Source of the DNA: DASSKA01 sp963839365 | GTDB lineage: Bacteria > Actinomycetota > Actinomycetes > Propionibacteriales > Nocardioidaceae | Reading direction: 5' to 3' | NCBI GenBank assembly: GCA_963839365.1 | Contig: CAWIUT010000002.1 | Span: 372,001-436,000, forward strand | DNA: 64,000 nt | Shown here: piece by piece, positions 26,770 through 34,710 of the stretch | Position numbering within the stretch: position 1 is the stretch's first letter | How the letters are laid out: every line of letters starts with the position of its first letter | Position numbers and translations under genes: made by a program | Notes under the pieces: model-generated | What the model saw: only the letters and a program-made list of their open reading frames with translations | Database searches by the model: none | What the model was told of the DNA's origin: nothing

Positions 26770-27651
26770 ATGAAGCCTCCCCCGTTCACCTACCACCGGC
26801 CGGGCACCGTCGACGAGGCGGTGCAGCTGCTGGCTGCGGTCGGTGGCGACGGCAAGGTGCTCGCGGGCGGGCAGAGCCTGGTGCCGTTGATGTCGATGCG
26901 GCTGTCCGCCCCCGAGCATGTCGTCGACATCAACGGGCTGGTCGAGCTGGACACGGTGGAGGTCCGCTCCGCCGACGTCCGGGTGGGCGCGACCGTCCGG
27001 CAGGCCCGCCTGGAGCGTGAGCCCGCGGTCCGCGCCGCGGCGCCGCTGCTGGCGCAGGCGCTGGCGCACGTCGCCCACCCGACGATCCGCAACCGCGGCA
27101 CGGTGGTGGGCAGCCTCGTGCACGCGGACCCGGCCAGCGAGCTGCCGGCGGTGCTGCTGCTGCTCGGCGGCTCGGTGGAGCTCCGCTCCGCCCACGGGGA
27201 CCGTGCAGTCGCGGCGGCCGACTTCTCCCTGGGCCCGATGAGCACCGCTGTCGACACCGGGGAGCTGGCGGTGGCGGCCCGGTTCCAGCGGCCGCCGGCA
27301 GGCGCCGGTACGTCGTTCGTGGAGGTCAGTCGCCGCCACGGCGACTTCGCCCTGTGCGGGGTGGCCGCCCTGGTGGTGGTCGACCCGGCGGGCGCGATCG
27401 CGTCGGCGCGGGCGGCGCTGGTGGGGGTGGGGCCGTCTGCCGTCCTGGTCGATCTGACCCCGGCGGTGCGGGGCAGCGGGAGTGACCTGGACCCCGGTGC
27501 GCGCGACTCGCTGGTCGACGCCCGGATCGAGCCCGAGCCGGACATCCACGCGACCGTCGACTACCGCCGTCACCTGGCCCGCGTGCTCACCGCGAGGGCC
27601 GTCGACGAGGCCACCCTGGGGGCCCGCACGAAGCAGGGGGGGCAGGGGTGA
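26770..27651 (+). CDS. Molybdenum hydroxylase FAD subunit (CoxM-like)
   Basis: The 293-residue product is the medium, FAD-binding subunit of a xanthine-dehydrogenase-family enzyme. It has the FAD motifs AGGQSLVPLM (about 37-46) and TIRNRGTVVGSLVHADPASE (about 110-129), followed by the CO-dehydrogenase flavoprotein C-terminal domain. It receives electrons from the iron-sulfur subunit and passes them to an acceptor. It begins ten bases after the permease stop and overlaps the next gene (GTGA). With the two following genes it forms a complete three-subunit enzyme. Confidence 0.93.
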   Translation: MKPPPFTYHRPGTVDEAVQLLAAVGGDGKVLAGGQSLVPLMSMRLSAPEHVVDINGLVELDTVEVRSADVRVGATVRQARLEREPAVRAAAPLLAQALAHVAHPTIRNRGTVVGSLVHADPASELPAVLLLLGGSVELRSAHGDRAVAAADFSLGPMSTAVDTGELAVAARFQRPPAGAGTSFVEVSRRHGDFALCGVAALVVVDPAGAIASARAALVGVGPSAVLVDLTPAVRGSGSDLDPGARDSLVDARIEPEPDIHATVDYRRHLARVLTARAVDEATLGARTKQGGQG

Positions 27652-28160
27652 CCACAGAGAGCCTGGTCCACGTGAGCCTTCGGGTCAACGGCACCTACCG
27701 GGAGGTCGACGTGCCGGCCCGACGGCTGCTGTCCGACGTGCTTCGGCACGACCTCAGCCTCACCGGGACCCACGTGGGGTGCGAGCACGGGGTCTGCGGC
27801 GCCTGCACGGTGCTGGTCGACGGTGCGCCGATGCGCTCGTGCCTGCTCTTCGCCGTCAGCGTCGACGGAGCCGAGGTCACCACCGTCGAGGGCTGCCGGG
27901 CGGACGACGGCTCGCTGGGGCCGGTGCAGGCGGCCTTCCGCGACTGCCACGCCCTGCAGTGCGGCTTCTGCACCCCCGGCTTCATCACGACCGTGACCGC
28001 GTTCCTGCGCGAGAACCGGGCGCCGACGAAGCCCGAGGCCCGGGAGGCCATCTCGGGGAACCTGTGCCGGTGCACCGGCTACCAGAACATCGTGGCCGCG
28101 GTGCTGCGCGCGGCGGAGTCGACGGTGCCCGGTCGCGACGCCATCGGGGGTGGGGGATGA
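27648..28160 (+). CDS. Molybdenum hydroxylase [2Fe-2S] subunit (CoxS-like)
   Basis: The 170-residue product binds two [2Fe-2S] clusters. The plant-ferredoxin-like cluster has CEHGVCGACTVLVDG (about 45-59) and a following Cys in MRSC. The second cluster has CGFCTPGF (about 105-112) and CRCTGY (about 138-143). All eight cysteines are present. It carries electrons from the molybdenum site to FAD. It starts at a GTG overlapping the FAD-subunit stop and overlaps the large subunit by ATGA. Confidence 0.95.
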   Translation: MTTESLVHVSLRVNGTYREVDVPARRLLSDVLRHDLSLTGTHVGCEHGVCGACTVLVDGAPMRSCLLFAVSVDGAEVTTVEGCRADDGSLGPVQAAFRDCHALQCGFCTPGFITTVTAFLRENRAPTKPEAREAISGNLCRCTGYQNIVAAVLRAAESTVPGRDAIGGGG

Positions 28161-30541
28161 GCACGCGGATGTTCGGCGAGCGGGTCCCCAGGACCGAGGA
28201 CCTCCGGCTGGCCGGCGGTGACGGGCGCTACCTGGACGACCTCGCGCACGACGCGCTCGAGGCGGCCTTCGTGCGCAGTCCGCACGCGCACGCGCGGGTC
28301 CTCGACATCGACGTGACCGAGGCCCTCGACGTCGAGGGCCTGGTCGCCGTCTACACCTACGACGACCTCGCCGCGGACACCGCGTCGCGGATGGGCGAGC
28401 CGCTGCCCCTTCTCATCCCGCACCCCGCCCTGACCCACGGCCGCACCCAGTACGCGCTGGCCCGCGACGAGGTCAACCATGTGGGGGAGGCGGTGGTGAT
28501 GGTGGTGGCTCGGGACCGCTACGTCGCCGAGGACGCCGTGGCGCGGATCCGCGTCGAGTACGCCCCCCTCCCGGCCGTGGTGGGTGTCGAGGTGGCGCGG
28601 GCCGCGGAGCACCTGGTGCACGAGGACGTGCCCGGCAACGTGTCCGCCGTGATGGTGCAGCAGACCGGGGACGCCGACGCGGCGGTGGACGCCGCCCCGC
28701 ACGTCCTCGAGCTGGACTTCGAGATCGAGCGGAGCGCGTCCACACCGCTGGAGGGCAAGGGCGTGCTCGCCCGCTGGGACGACGACGACCGGTCGTTGCT
28801 GATGCACACCTCGACCCAGGCCGCGACCAGCGTCCGCCAGGCCGTGGCGGCCAAGCTCGGGCTGCCCGTCGACCGGGTCGAGGTGGTGACCCCCGACGTG
28901 GGCGGCGGGTTCGGTGTGAAGATCGTGCACCCGTGGCCGGAGGAGGTGCTGGTGCCGTGGGCGGCCCGCCGGCTGCACCAGCAGGTGAAGTGGACCGAGG
29001 ACCGGCGCGAGCACTTCGTGTCCAGCGCCCACGAGCGCGGTCAGCTCCACCACGTCCGCGTGGGCTACGACGACGACGGCCGGCTGCTCGGCCTGTCGGT
29101 GCGCTTCTGGCACGACAACGGCGCCTACGTGCCCTACGGCCTCATCGTGCCGATCATCACCGCCACCCAGCTGCTCGGCCCCTACAAGCCGGGGGTGTAC
29201 CGGGTCGAGTTCACCTCGCTCTACACCAACACGGTGATGGTGACGCCGTACCGCGGAGCCGGCCGCCCCCAGGGCTGCTTCGTCATGGAGCGGACCATGG
29301 ACGCCATCGCCGCGGAGCGGGGCCTGGACCGCACCGTGGTGCGCGAGCGGAACTTCATCCAACCCGCGGAGATGCCCTACGACCAGGGCCTGGTCTTCCA
29401 GGACGGCCGGCCGCTGGTCTACGACTCCGGCGACTACCCGGCGGCACTGGACAAGCTGAAGAAGCTGGTCGGCTGGGACGAGTTCGAGGCCTTCCGGGAG
29501 CAGTCCCGCACCGAGGGCCGCCGGGTCGGGATCGGGCTTGCCTGCTACGTGGAGGGCACCGGCGTCGGCCCCTACGAGGGCGGGCACGTGCGGGTGGAGA
29601 CCGACGGCACGGTGGTGGTGTCCACCGGTCTGACCAGCCAGGGCCAGGGTCATGCGACCATGCTCGCCCAGATCGTCGCCGACGAGCTGGGGGTGCCGTT
29701 CGAACGGATCCGGGTGACCACCGGGGACACCCGGCGCTTCAAGTACGCCGTCGGCACGTTCGCCTCCCGGACCGCGGTGATGAGCGGCAGCGCGGTGGCG
29801 CTGACCGCCCGGAAGGTGCGCGAGAAGGCACTACGGATCGCGTCCAGCGCGCTGGAGGCCGCCGTGGAAGACCTCGAGGTCGTCGAGGGCCGGATCCAGG
29901 TGGCGGGCGCGCCGGAGGCCGGCATCGAGCTGGGCACGGTCGCCGTGCTGTCCAACCCGCTGCGCTACGCGTTCGACCAGGCAGCGGCCGCCGCCACCCA
30001 GTTCGCCGCACCGGCCGACCCGGACATCCCGCCGGTCGCCCCCGGGGAGGCGCCCGGGCTGGAGGCCGTCGACTACTACTCGCCGACCCGCTCCACCTTC
30101 GCCAACGGCATGCACGCGGTCGTGGTGGAGACCGACCCGGACACCGCCGAGGTGCGCATCCTGCGGTACTGCGTGGTCCACGACTGCGGCACGCTGGTCA
30201 ACCCGATGATCGTGGAAGGGCAGATCCACGGAGGTGTCGCGCAAGGCGTCGGCGGCGCCCTCTACGAGCGGATGGTCTACGACGGGAACGGCCAGCTGCT
30301 GAACGCCTCGTTCATGGACTTCCTCATGCCCTACGCCTCGGAGGTTCCCACCGTGGAGATCGACCACCTGGTCACCCCCTCCCCGCTGAACCCCCTCGGG
30401 GTCAAGGGCGCCGGCGAGGCCGGTGTGATCCCCGGATCGGCGGCGATCGCCGCCGCGATCGAGGACGCCGAGCAGATCCCCGTCCGCCGCATGCCGCTGA
30501 GCCCCAGCGAGCTGTTCGACCTGCGAAGGAACCACGCATGA
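28157..30541 (+). CDS. Molybdenum hydroxylase large subunit, candidate uracil/thymine dehydrogenase
   Basis: The 794-residue catalytic subunit holds the molybdopterin cofactor. Family motifs are GGGFGVK near 253, the active-site loop PYRGAGRPQG (about 363-372), GQGHATM and the catalytic glutamate in KGAGEAGVI (about 750-758). The loop lacks the Ser-selanylcysteine pattern of true CO dehydrogenase (form I), so it is a form II / xanthine-dehydrogenase-like hydroxylase that should oxidise a heterocycle. Next to a UraA-like carrier and a barbiturase-family enzyme, the best guess is hydroxylation of uracil to barbiturate. Substrate cannot be read from the sequence. No molybdenum cofactor maturation gene is in the island. 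Confidence 0.88.
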   Translation: MSTRMFGERVPRTEDLRLAGGDGRYLDDLAHDALEAAFVRSPHAHARVLDIDVTEALDVEGLVAVYTYDDLAADTASRMGEPLPLLIPHPALTHGRTQYALARDEVNHVGEAVVMVVARDRYVAEDAVARIRVEYAPLPAVVGVEVARAAEHLVHEDVPGNVSAVMVQQTGDADAAVDAAPHVLELDFEIERSASTPLEGKGVLARWDDDDRSLLMHTSTQAATSVRQAVAAKLGLPVDRVEVVTPDVGGGFGVKIVHPWPEEVLVPWAARRLHQQVKWTEDRREHFVSSAHERGQLHHVRVGYDDDGRLLGLSVRFWHDNGAYVPYGLIVPIITATQLLGPYKPGVYRVEFTSLYTNTVMVTPYRGAGRPQGCFVMERTMDAIAAERGLDRTVVRERNFIQPAEMPYDQGLVFQDGRPLVYDSGDYPAALDKLKKLVGWDEFEAFREQSRTEGRRVGIGLACYVEGTGVGPYEGGHVRVETDGTVVVSTGLTSQGQGHATMLAQIVADELGVPFERIRVTTGDTRRFKYAVGTFASRTAVMSGSAVALTARKVREKALRIASSALEAAVEDLEVVEGRIQVAGAPEAGIELGTVAVLSNPLRYAFDQAAAAATQFAAPADPDIPPVAPGEAPGLEAVDYYSPTRSTFANGMHAVVVETDPDTAEVRILRYCVVHDCGTLVNPMIVEGQIHGGVAQGVGGALYERMVYDGNGQLLNASFMDFLMPYASEVPTVEIDHLVTPSPLNPLGVKGAGEAGVIPGSAAIAAAIEDAEQIPVRRMPLSPSELFDLRRNHA

Positions 30542-31170
30542 ACATCAACGGCACCACCACCCTGGCTGCCGACCGGGCCAGGGTGTGGAAGGCACTCAAC
30601 GACCCGGCGGTCCTGGTGGCCACGATCCCGGGCTGCCGCCGGCTGGAGGCAGTCGGCTCGGATGCCTACAAGATGACGCTGGCCGCCGGTGTCGGCTCGA
30701 TCAAGGGCGTGTACGACGGGGAGGTGCGGCTCAGCGACCACCAGGAGCCCGCGTCGTTCCGGATGCACGCGCAAGGCGCCGGTGCGCCCGGCACGATCGG
30801 CGCCGAGGTCGCGGTCCGCCTCGAGGACCACCCGGAGGGCGGCACCTTGCTGTCCTACGACGCCGAGGCAGTCGTCGGGGGGATGATCGGCGGCGTCGGG
30901 CAGCGGATGCTCACCGGCGCGTCGAAGAAGATGGCCGACGAGTTCTTCCGCAACGTGGACGCGGTGCTGCTCGCCGGGACCACGGCGGCGGGCGAAGCGC
31001 CCGTGGCCGGAGCCGCCGGACCGGTCGAGGCTCCGCCCGGCGCCGTGTTCACCGCACCACGACCGACACCGGGGGTCGGCCCCGGGTTCGCGGCCGGTGT
31101 CGTGGTGGGCGCGGCCGCGGCGCTGGTAGGGGCCGTGGTGGGTGCCTGGATCGCGGGACGGCGACACTGA
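30538..31170 (+). CDS. CoxG-like SRPBCC protein with C-terminal membrane anchor
   Basis: The 210-residue protein has a START-like SRPBCC domain (about 1-145; MNINGTTTLAADRARVWKALNDPAVLVATIPGC region), as in CoxG, which recruits CO dehydrogenase to the membrane. A Pro/Ala-rich linker follows and the C-terminus is a single hydrophobic helix (about 183-205). The arrangement suggests it tethers the molybdenum hydroxylase to the cytoplasmic membrane so that electrons can enter the quinone pool. The ATG overlaps the large-subunit stop. Confidence 0.88.
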   Translation: MNINGTTTLAADRARVWKALNDPAVLVATIPGCRRLEAVGSDAYKMTLAAGVGSIKGVYDGEVRLSDHQEPASFRMHAQGAGAPGTIGAEVAVRLEDHPEGGTLLSYDAEAVVGGMIGGVGQRMLTGASKKMADEFFRNVDAVLLAGTTAAGEAPVAGAAGPVEAPPGAVFTAPRPTPGVGPGFAAGVVVGAAAALVGAVVGAWIAGRRH

Positions 31171-31174
31171 GGCC

Positions 31175-32587
31175 ATGCCTGACATCGACGTCTACAGTCC
31201 CGCACGGGCGATGGCTGCCGCCGTGGCGGCCAAGCAGATCTCCGCCCGTGAGCTGCTCGAGCTGCACCTGCAACGGATCGCGGCGACCAACCCGCGCGTG
31301 AACGCCCTGGTCAGCCTCGACCCGGACCGGGCCCGCGAGCAGGCCCGCGCCGCAGACGAGCAGACCGCGGCCGGTGCCGAGCTCGGCCCGCTGCACGGGT
31401 TGCCGCACGCGTTCAAGGACACCCATGAGGTGGCCGGCTGGCGTACCACATTCGGCTCCCCGCTGCGCAGCGACTACATCTCCAAGCGCGACGAGCTGCT
31501 CGCCGAGCGCATCCGGAGGGCCGGCGTGGTGGTGGTCGGCAAGACCAACGTGCCCGAGTGGGCGGCGGGCAGCCACACCTTCAACCCGGTCTTCGGCACC
31601 ACCCTCAACCCTTACGACCCGTCCCGGTCCGCGGGTGGGTCCAGCGGCGGTGCCGCGGCCGGGCTCGCCGCCGGCATGGTGCCCCTGGCCGACGGCAGCG
31701 ACATGGGCGGCTCGCTGCGCAACCCCGCCTCGTTCTGCAACGTGGTCGGCCTGCGGCCCAGCGTGGGACGGGTGCCGAACTGGCCCAAGCCCAACGCCTG
31801 GGAGCTCACCTCGGTCACCGGCCCGCTGGCCCGCAGCGTCGAGGACCTGGCCCTGCTGCTGTCGGTGATGGCCGGGCCCAGCACGCGGGACCGCCTGTCG
31901 CTGGAGACCCCGGGGGATGCGTTCGCCCCGCCCCTGGGGGGGAGCCTGTCCGGTCTCCGGGTCGCCGTCTCGGTGGACCTCGGCGGCGCCTTCGACGTGG
32001 ACCACGACGTCGCAGAGGTGGTCACCGACCAGCGCGGGCTGTTCTCCGACGCGGGAGCGAAGGTGGACGAGGACCATCCCGACCTGACCGGGGCCGAGGG
32101 CGTGTTCCGCACCCTGCGCGCCTGGCTGTTCTGGTCCCGCTACGGCGCCATGCTCGAGCGTCGCCCCGACGCGTTCAAGCCCTCCCTAGTCGACAACATC
32201 CGGGCCGGGCAGCACCTTTCCGGCGCCGACGTGGCCACCGCCTACCAGCGGATGACGTCGATCGCGGAGAAGATCCGGCTGTTCTTCACCGAGCACGACG
32301 CGCTGGTGCTGCCGGTCAGCCAGGTGCCACCGTTCGACGCCGACCAGGAGTACCCCTCCGAGATCAACGGCCGGCCACAGGCGACGTACCTGGACTGGAT
32401 GCGCTCGGCCTACCTGCTCAGCGTCACCGGCTGCCCGGCCATCTCGGTGCCGGCCGGGTTCACACCGGAGGGCTGGCCGGTCGGTGTCCAGATCGTCGCC
32501 GCCCCGCGGCAGGAGCGGCGGCTGCTGGAGATCGCACACGCCTACGAGCAGCGCACCCGGGTCGGGGAACGGCGGCCCCAGCTGTGA
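31175..32587 (+). CDS. Amidase-signature family amidohydrolase
   Basis: The 470-residue protein has the Ser-cisSer-Lys catalytic layout: Lys in HAFKDTHEVAG (about 79-89), and the glycine-serine segment RSAGGSSGGAAAGLAAG (about 152-168) followed by DGSDMGGSLRNPA. Amidases of this family cleave simple and ureido amides. In the proposed pathway it could hydrolyse malonamate to malonate and ammonia, or act as ureidomalonase giving malonate and urea. It starts five bases after the CoxG-like gene and overlaps hyuA (GTGA). The chemistry is clear; the substrate is inferred. Confidence 0.88.
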   Translation: MPDIDVYSPARAMAAAVAAKQISARELLELHLQRIAATNPRVNALVSLDPDRAREQARAADEQTAAGAELGPLHGLPHAFKDTHEVAGWRTTFGSPLRSDYISKRDELLAERIRRAGVVVVGKTNVPEWAAGSHTFNPVFGTTLNPYDPSRSAGGSSGGAAAGLAAGMVPLADGSDMGGSLRNPASFCNVVGLRPSVGRVPNWPKPNAWELTSVTGPLARSVEDLALLLSVMAGPSTRDRLSLETPGDAFAPPLGGSLSGLRVAVSVDLGGAFDVDHDVAEVVTDQRGLFSDAGAKVDEDHPDLTGAEGVFRTLRAWLFWSRYGAMLERRPDAFKPSLVDNIRAGQHLSGADVATAYQRMTSIAEKIRLFFTEHDALVLPVSQVPPFDADQEYPSEINGRPQATYLDWMRSAYLLSVTGCPAISVPAGFTPEGWPVGVQIVAAPRQERRLLEIAHAYEQRTRVGERRPQL

Positions 32588-34710
32588 GCGGGAGGACGAT
32601 CCGGATCGGCATCGACACCGGCGGCACGTTCACCGACGTGGTGGCCGTCGACGAACGCACCGGAGCGCTGGTGGCCACCAAGACCCCCACCACGCCGCAC
32701 GACCCGGCGGTCGGGTTCATGACCGGGGTGCACAGGGTTCTGGGTCTCATGGGCGCCGCGCCCGGGGCGGTCGCTGCGGTCGGCCACGGCACCACGATCG
32801 CCACCAACAAGCTGCTCGAGGGCAAGGTCGGCACCCTGGGGTTCATCACCAACGAGGGCTACCAGTTCCTCCTGGAGATCGCGCGCCAGTCGGTGCCCGA
32901 CGGCTATGGCAACTCCTACTTCTGGGTGAAGCCGGAGCGGATCGTCCCGGTCCACCGGGTGCGCACGGTGCCGGGCCGGATGGCCCACGACGGGCAGGAG
33001 ATCCGGCCCTTCGACGCGGAGAGGGCCGCGGAGACCGCCCGCTGGTTCGCCGAGCGAGGCATCGACACCATCGGCGTGTGCTTCCTGCACTCCTACGCCA
33101 ACGACGCGCACGAGGTGGCCATGCGCGAGGTGCTGGCGCGCGAGCACCCCGGTGCGGTGGTCTCCTTGTCCAGCGAGGTGCTGCGCGAGTACCGCGAGTA
33201 CGAACGCGCGGTCACCACCCTCGTCGACGCCGCGGTCAAGCCGGACATCCGCCGCTACGTCGCCAACATCGCCACCCACCTATCCGCTTTGACCACCTCA
33301 ACCGACCCCGGGGGGTGCACGGGGGGCGGAGCCCCCCGTGCAGGCGGCGCCCGTCGCGCGGTTCCGTTCCTGGTCATGAAGAGCAACGGGGGAGTGCTCA
33401 GCGCCGAGGAGGTCGTGCACCAGCCGATCACCACGGTGCTGTCCGGCCCGGCGGCCGGCGCGCTGGGCGCCGCGATGGTCGCCGAGCGGGCCGGCTTCCG
33501 ACAGGTGGTCACCCTCGACGGCGGCGGCACGTCGACCGATGTGACCGTGGTCGTCGACGGCCGGCCCGCGCTGACCACCGAGGGGCACGTGGGCGGCTAC
33601 CCGAGCAAGATCCCGATGATCGACGTGGTGACCGTGGGCGCGGGCGGCGGCTCGGTCGCCTGGATCTCACCGGAAGGCACCCTCAAGGTGGGGCCGCACT
33701 CGGCCGGTGCCGTTCCCGGGCCGATGTGCTACGGGACCGGGGGAGAGGATCCCACGGTCACCGACGCGCACGCCGTGCTGGGCCGCATCCCGCCGCACCT
33801 GCTCGGCGGCGAGGTGCCCCTGGACGTGGGTCTGGCGGAGAACGGCATCGGCTCGCTCGCGGAACGCCTCGGTCTCGGGCCGTGGGAGTGCGCGGCCGGG
33901 ATCCTGGAGATCTCCGCCTGGAACCAGGCCAACGCGCTGCGCCAGGTCACCGTGAACCGCGGCCTGGACGTCCGGTCGTTCACCATGGTCACCTTCGGGG
34001 GCTCGGGGTCGCTGCTCGCCTGCCGCCTCGTGGACCTGCTCGGCCTCGAAGGCGTGCTCGTCCCGGCCAACCCCGGCAACCTGTCGGCGTACGGGCTGCT
34101 CAGCGTGGACGTCCGCAACGACTACGTGCGCACCAGCGTGCACCGGCACACAGGTCTCGACGCCGCGCACGTGCAGGCGGTACTCGCCGAGCTCACCGGG
34201 CTCGCCGACGCTTCCCTGGCCCGGGAGGGGTTCGACGAGCCGGAGCGGGAGTTCCTCCGCTCGGCCGACCTGCGCTACTTCGGTCAGGCCTACGAGGTGC
34301 GGGTGGACGTGCCACCCGGCGAGGTGGACAGGGCGCTGCTGGACGCGGTGGCCGACCGCTTCCACGACGCGCATCGGGCGCTCTACGACTACGACTTCCG
34401 CGATGACGACCGCCAGCAGGTCGAGTGGGTCAACCTGCGGGTCACCGCGGTGGGACCCATCAGCCCTCCGCCGGTGCAGCCGCTGGCGGCCGGCCGGGGA
34501 GCCGCGCAGGCGCGCACCGGGAGCCGACCGGTGTACTTCGACGGCTGGGTGGACGCCGGCGTCTACGACCGGGCGCGGCTCGGGGCCGGGGACGAGGTCA
34601 GCGGGCCTGCTGTGCTCGAGGAGTTCAGCTCCACGGTGCCACTGCATCCCGGTTTCACCGCTCGGGTGGACGACCACGGCAACCTGCTGATCACCAGGAG
34701 CACCTCATGA
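32584..34710 (+). CDS. HyuA-type hydantoinase/oxoprolinase subunit A
   Basis: The 708-residue protein is of the ATP-dependent hydantoinase/5-oxoprolinase A family. It has the phosphate-binding IGIDTGGTFTDV near 8-19, GHGTTIATNKLLEG near 74-87 and the second ATPase motif VTLDGGGTSTDV near 309. These enzymes open cyclic amides or activate carbonyls using ATP. Its substrate here is unknown; a hydantoin, dihydropyrimidine or lactam is possible. Odd feature: about 20 residues (STDPGGCTGGGAPRAGGARR, near 239-258) are inserted before the conserved PFLVMKSNGG, encoded around a perfect 27-base palindrome. The GTG overlaps the amidase stop. Confidence 0.9.
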   Translation: MSGRTIRIGIDTGGTFTDVVAVDERTGALVATKTPTTPHDPAVGFMTGVHRVLGLMGAAPGAVAAVGHGTTIATNKLLEGKVGTLGFITNEGYQFLLEIARQSVPDGYGNSYFWVKPERIVPVHRVRTVPGRMAHDGQEIRPFDAERAAETARWFAERGIDTIGVCFLHSYANDAHEVAMREVLAREHPGAVVSLSSEVLREYREYERAVTTLVDAAVKPDIRRYVANIATHLSALTTSTDPGGCTGGGAPRAGGARRAVPFLVMKSNGGVLSAEEVVHQPITTVLSGPAAGALGAAMVAERAGFRQVVTLDGGGTSTDVTVVVDGRPALTTEGHVGGYPSKIPMIDVVTVGAGGGSVAWISPEGTLKVGPHSAGAVPGPMCYGTGGEDPTVTDAHAVLGRIPPHLLGGEVPLDVGLAENGIGSLAERLGLGPWECAAGILEISAWNQANALRQVTVNRGLDVRSFTMVTFGGSGSLLACRLVDLLGLEGVLVPANPGNLSAYGLLSVDVRNDYVRTSVHRHTGLDAAHVQAVLAELTGLADASLAREGFDEPEREFLRSADLRYFGQAYEVRVDVPPGEVDRALLDAVADRFHDAHRALYDYDFRDDDRQQVEWVNLRVTAVGPISPPPVQPLAAGRGAAQARTGSRPVYFDGWVDAGVYDRARLGAGDEVSGPAVLEEFSSTVPLHPGFTARVDDHGNLLITRSTS
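33316..33342. repeat. Perfect GC palindrome inside hyuA
   Basis: TGCACGGGGGGC (33316-33327) and GCCCCCCGTGCA (33331-33342) form a perfect 12-bp stem with a three-base GGA loop. It sits inside an in-frame segment absent from the HyuA family, so it looks like an inserted small palindromic element. A stem of this strength inside the coding sequence could slow transcription or ribosomes. Confidence 0.9.

Noticed and set aside
28157..30541. Aerobic carbon monoxide dehydrogenase
   Set aside because: The active-site loop is PYRGAGR-type (form II), not the form I loop needed for CO oxidation, and the gene context is pyrimidine catabolism.
33316..33342. Transcription terminator inside hyuA
   Set aside because: The stem is terminator-like, but it lies in the middle of a conserved open frame, with the second half of HyuA intact after it; a small inserted palindrome explains it better.
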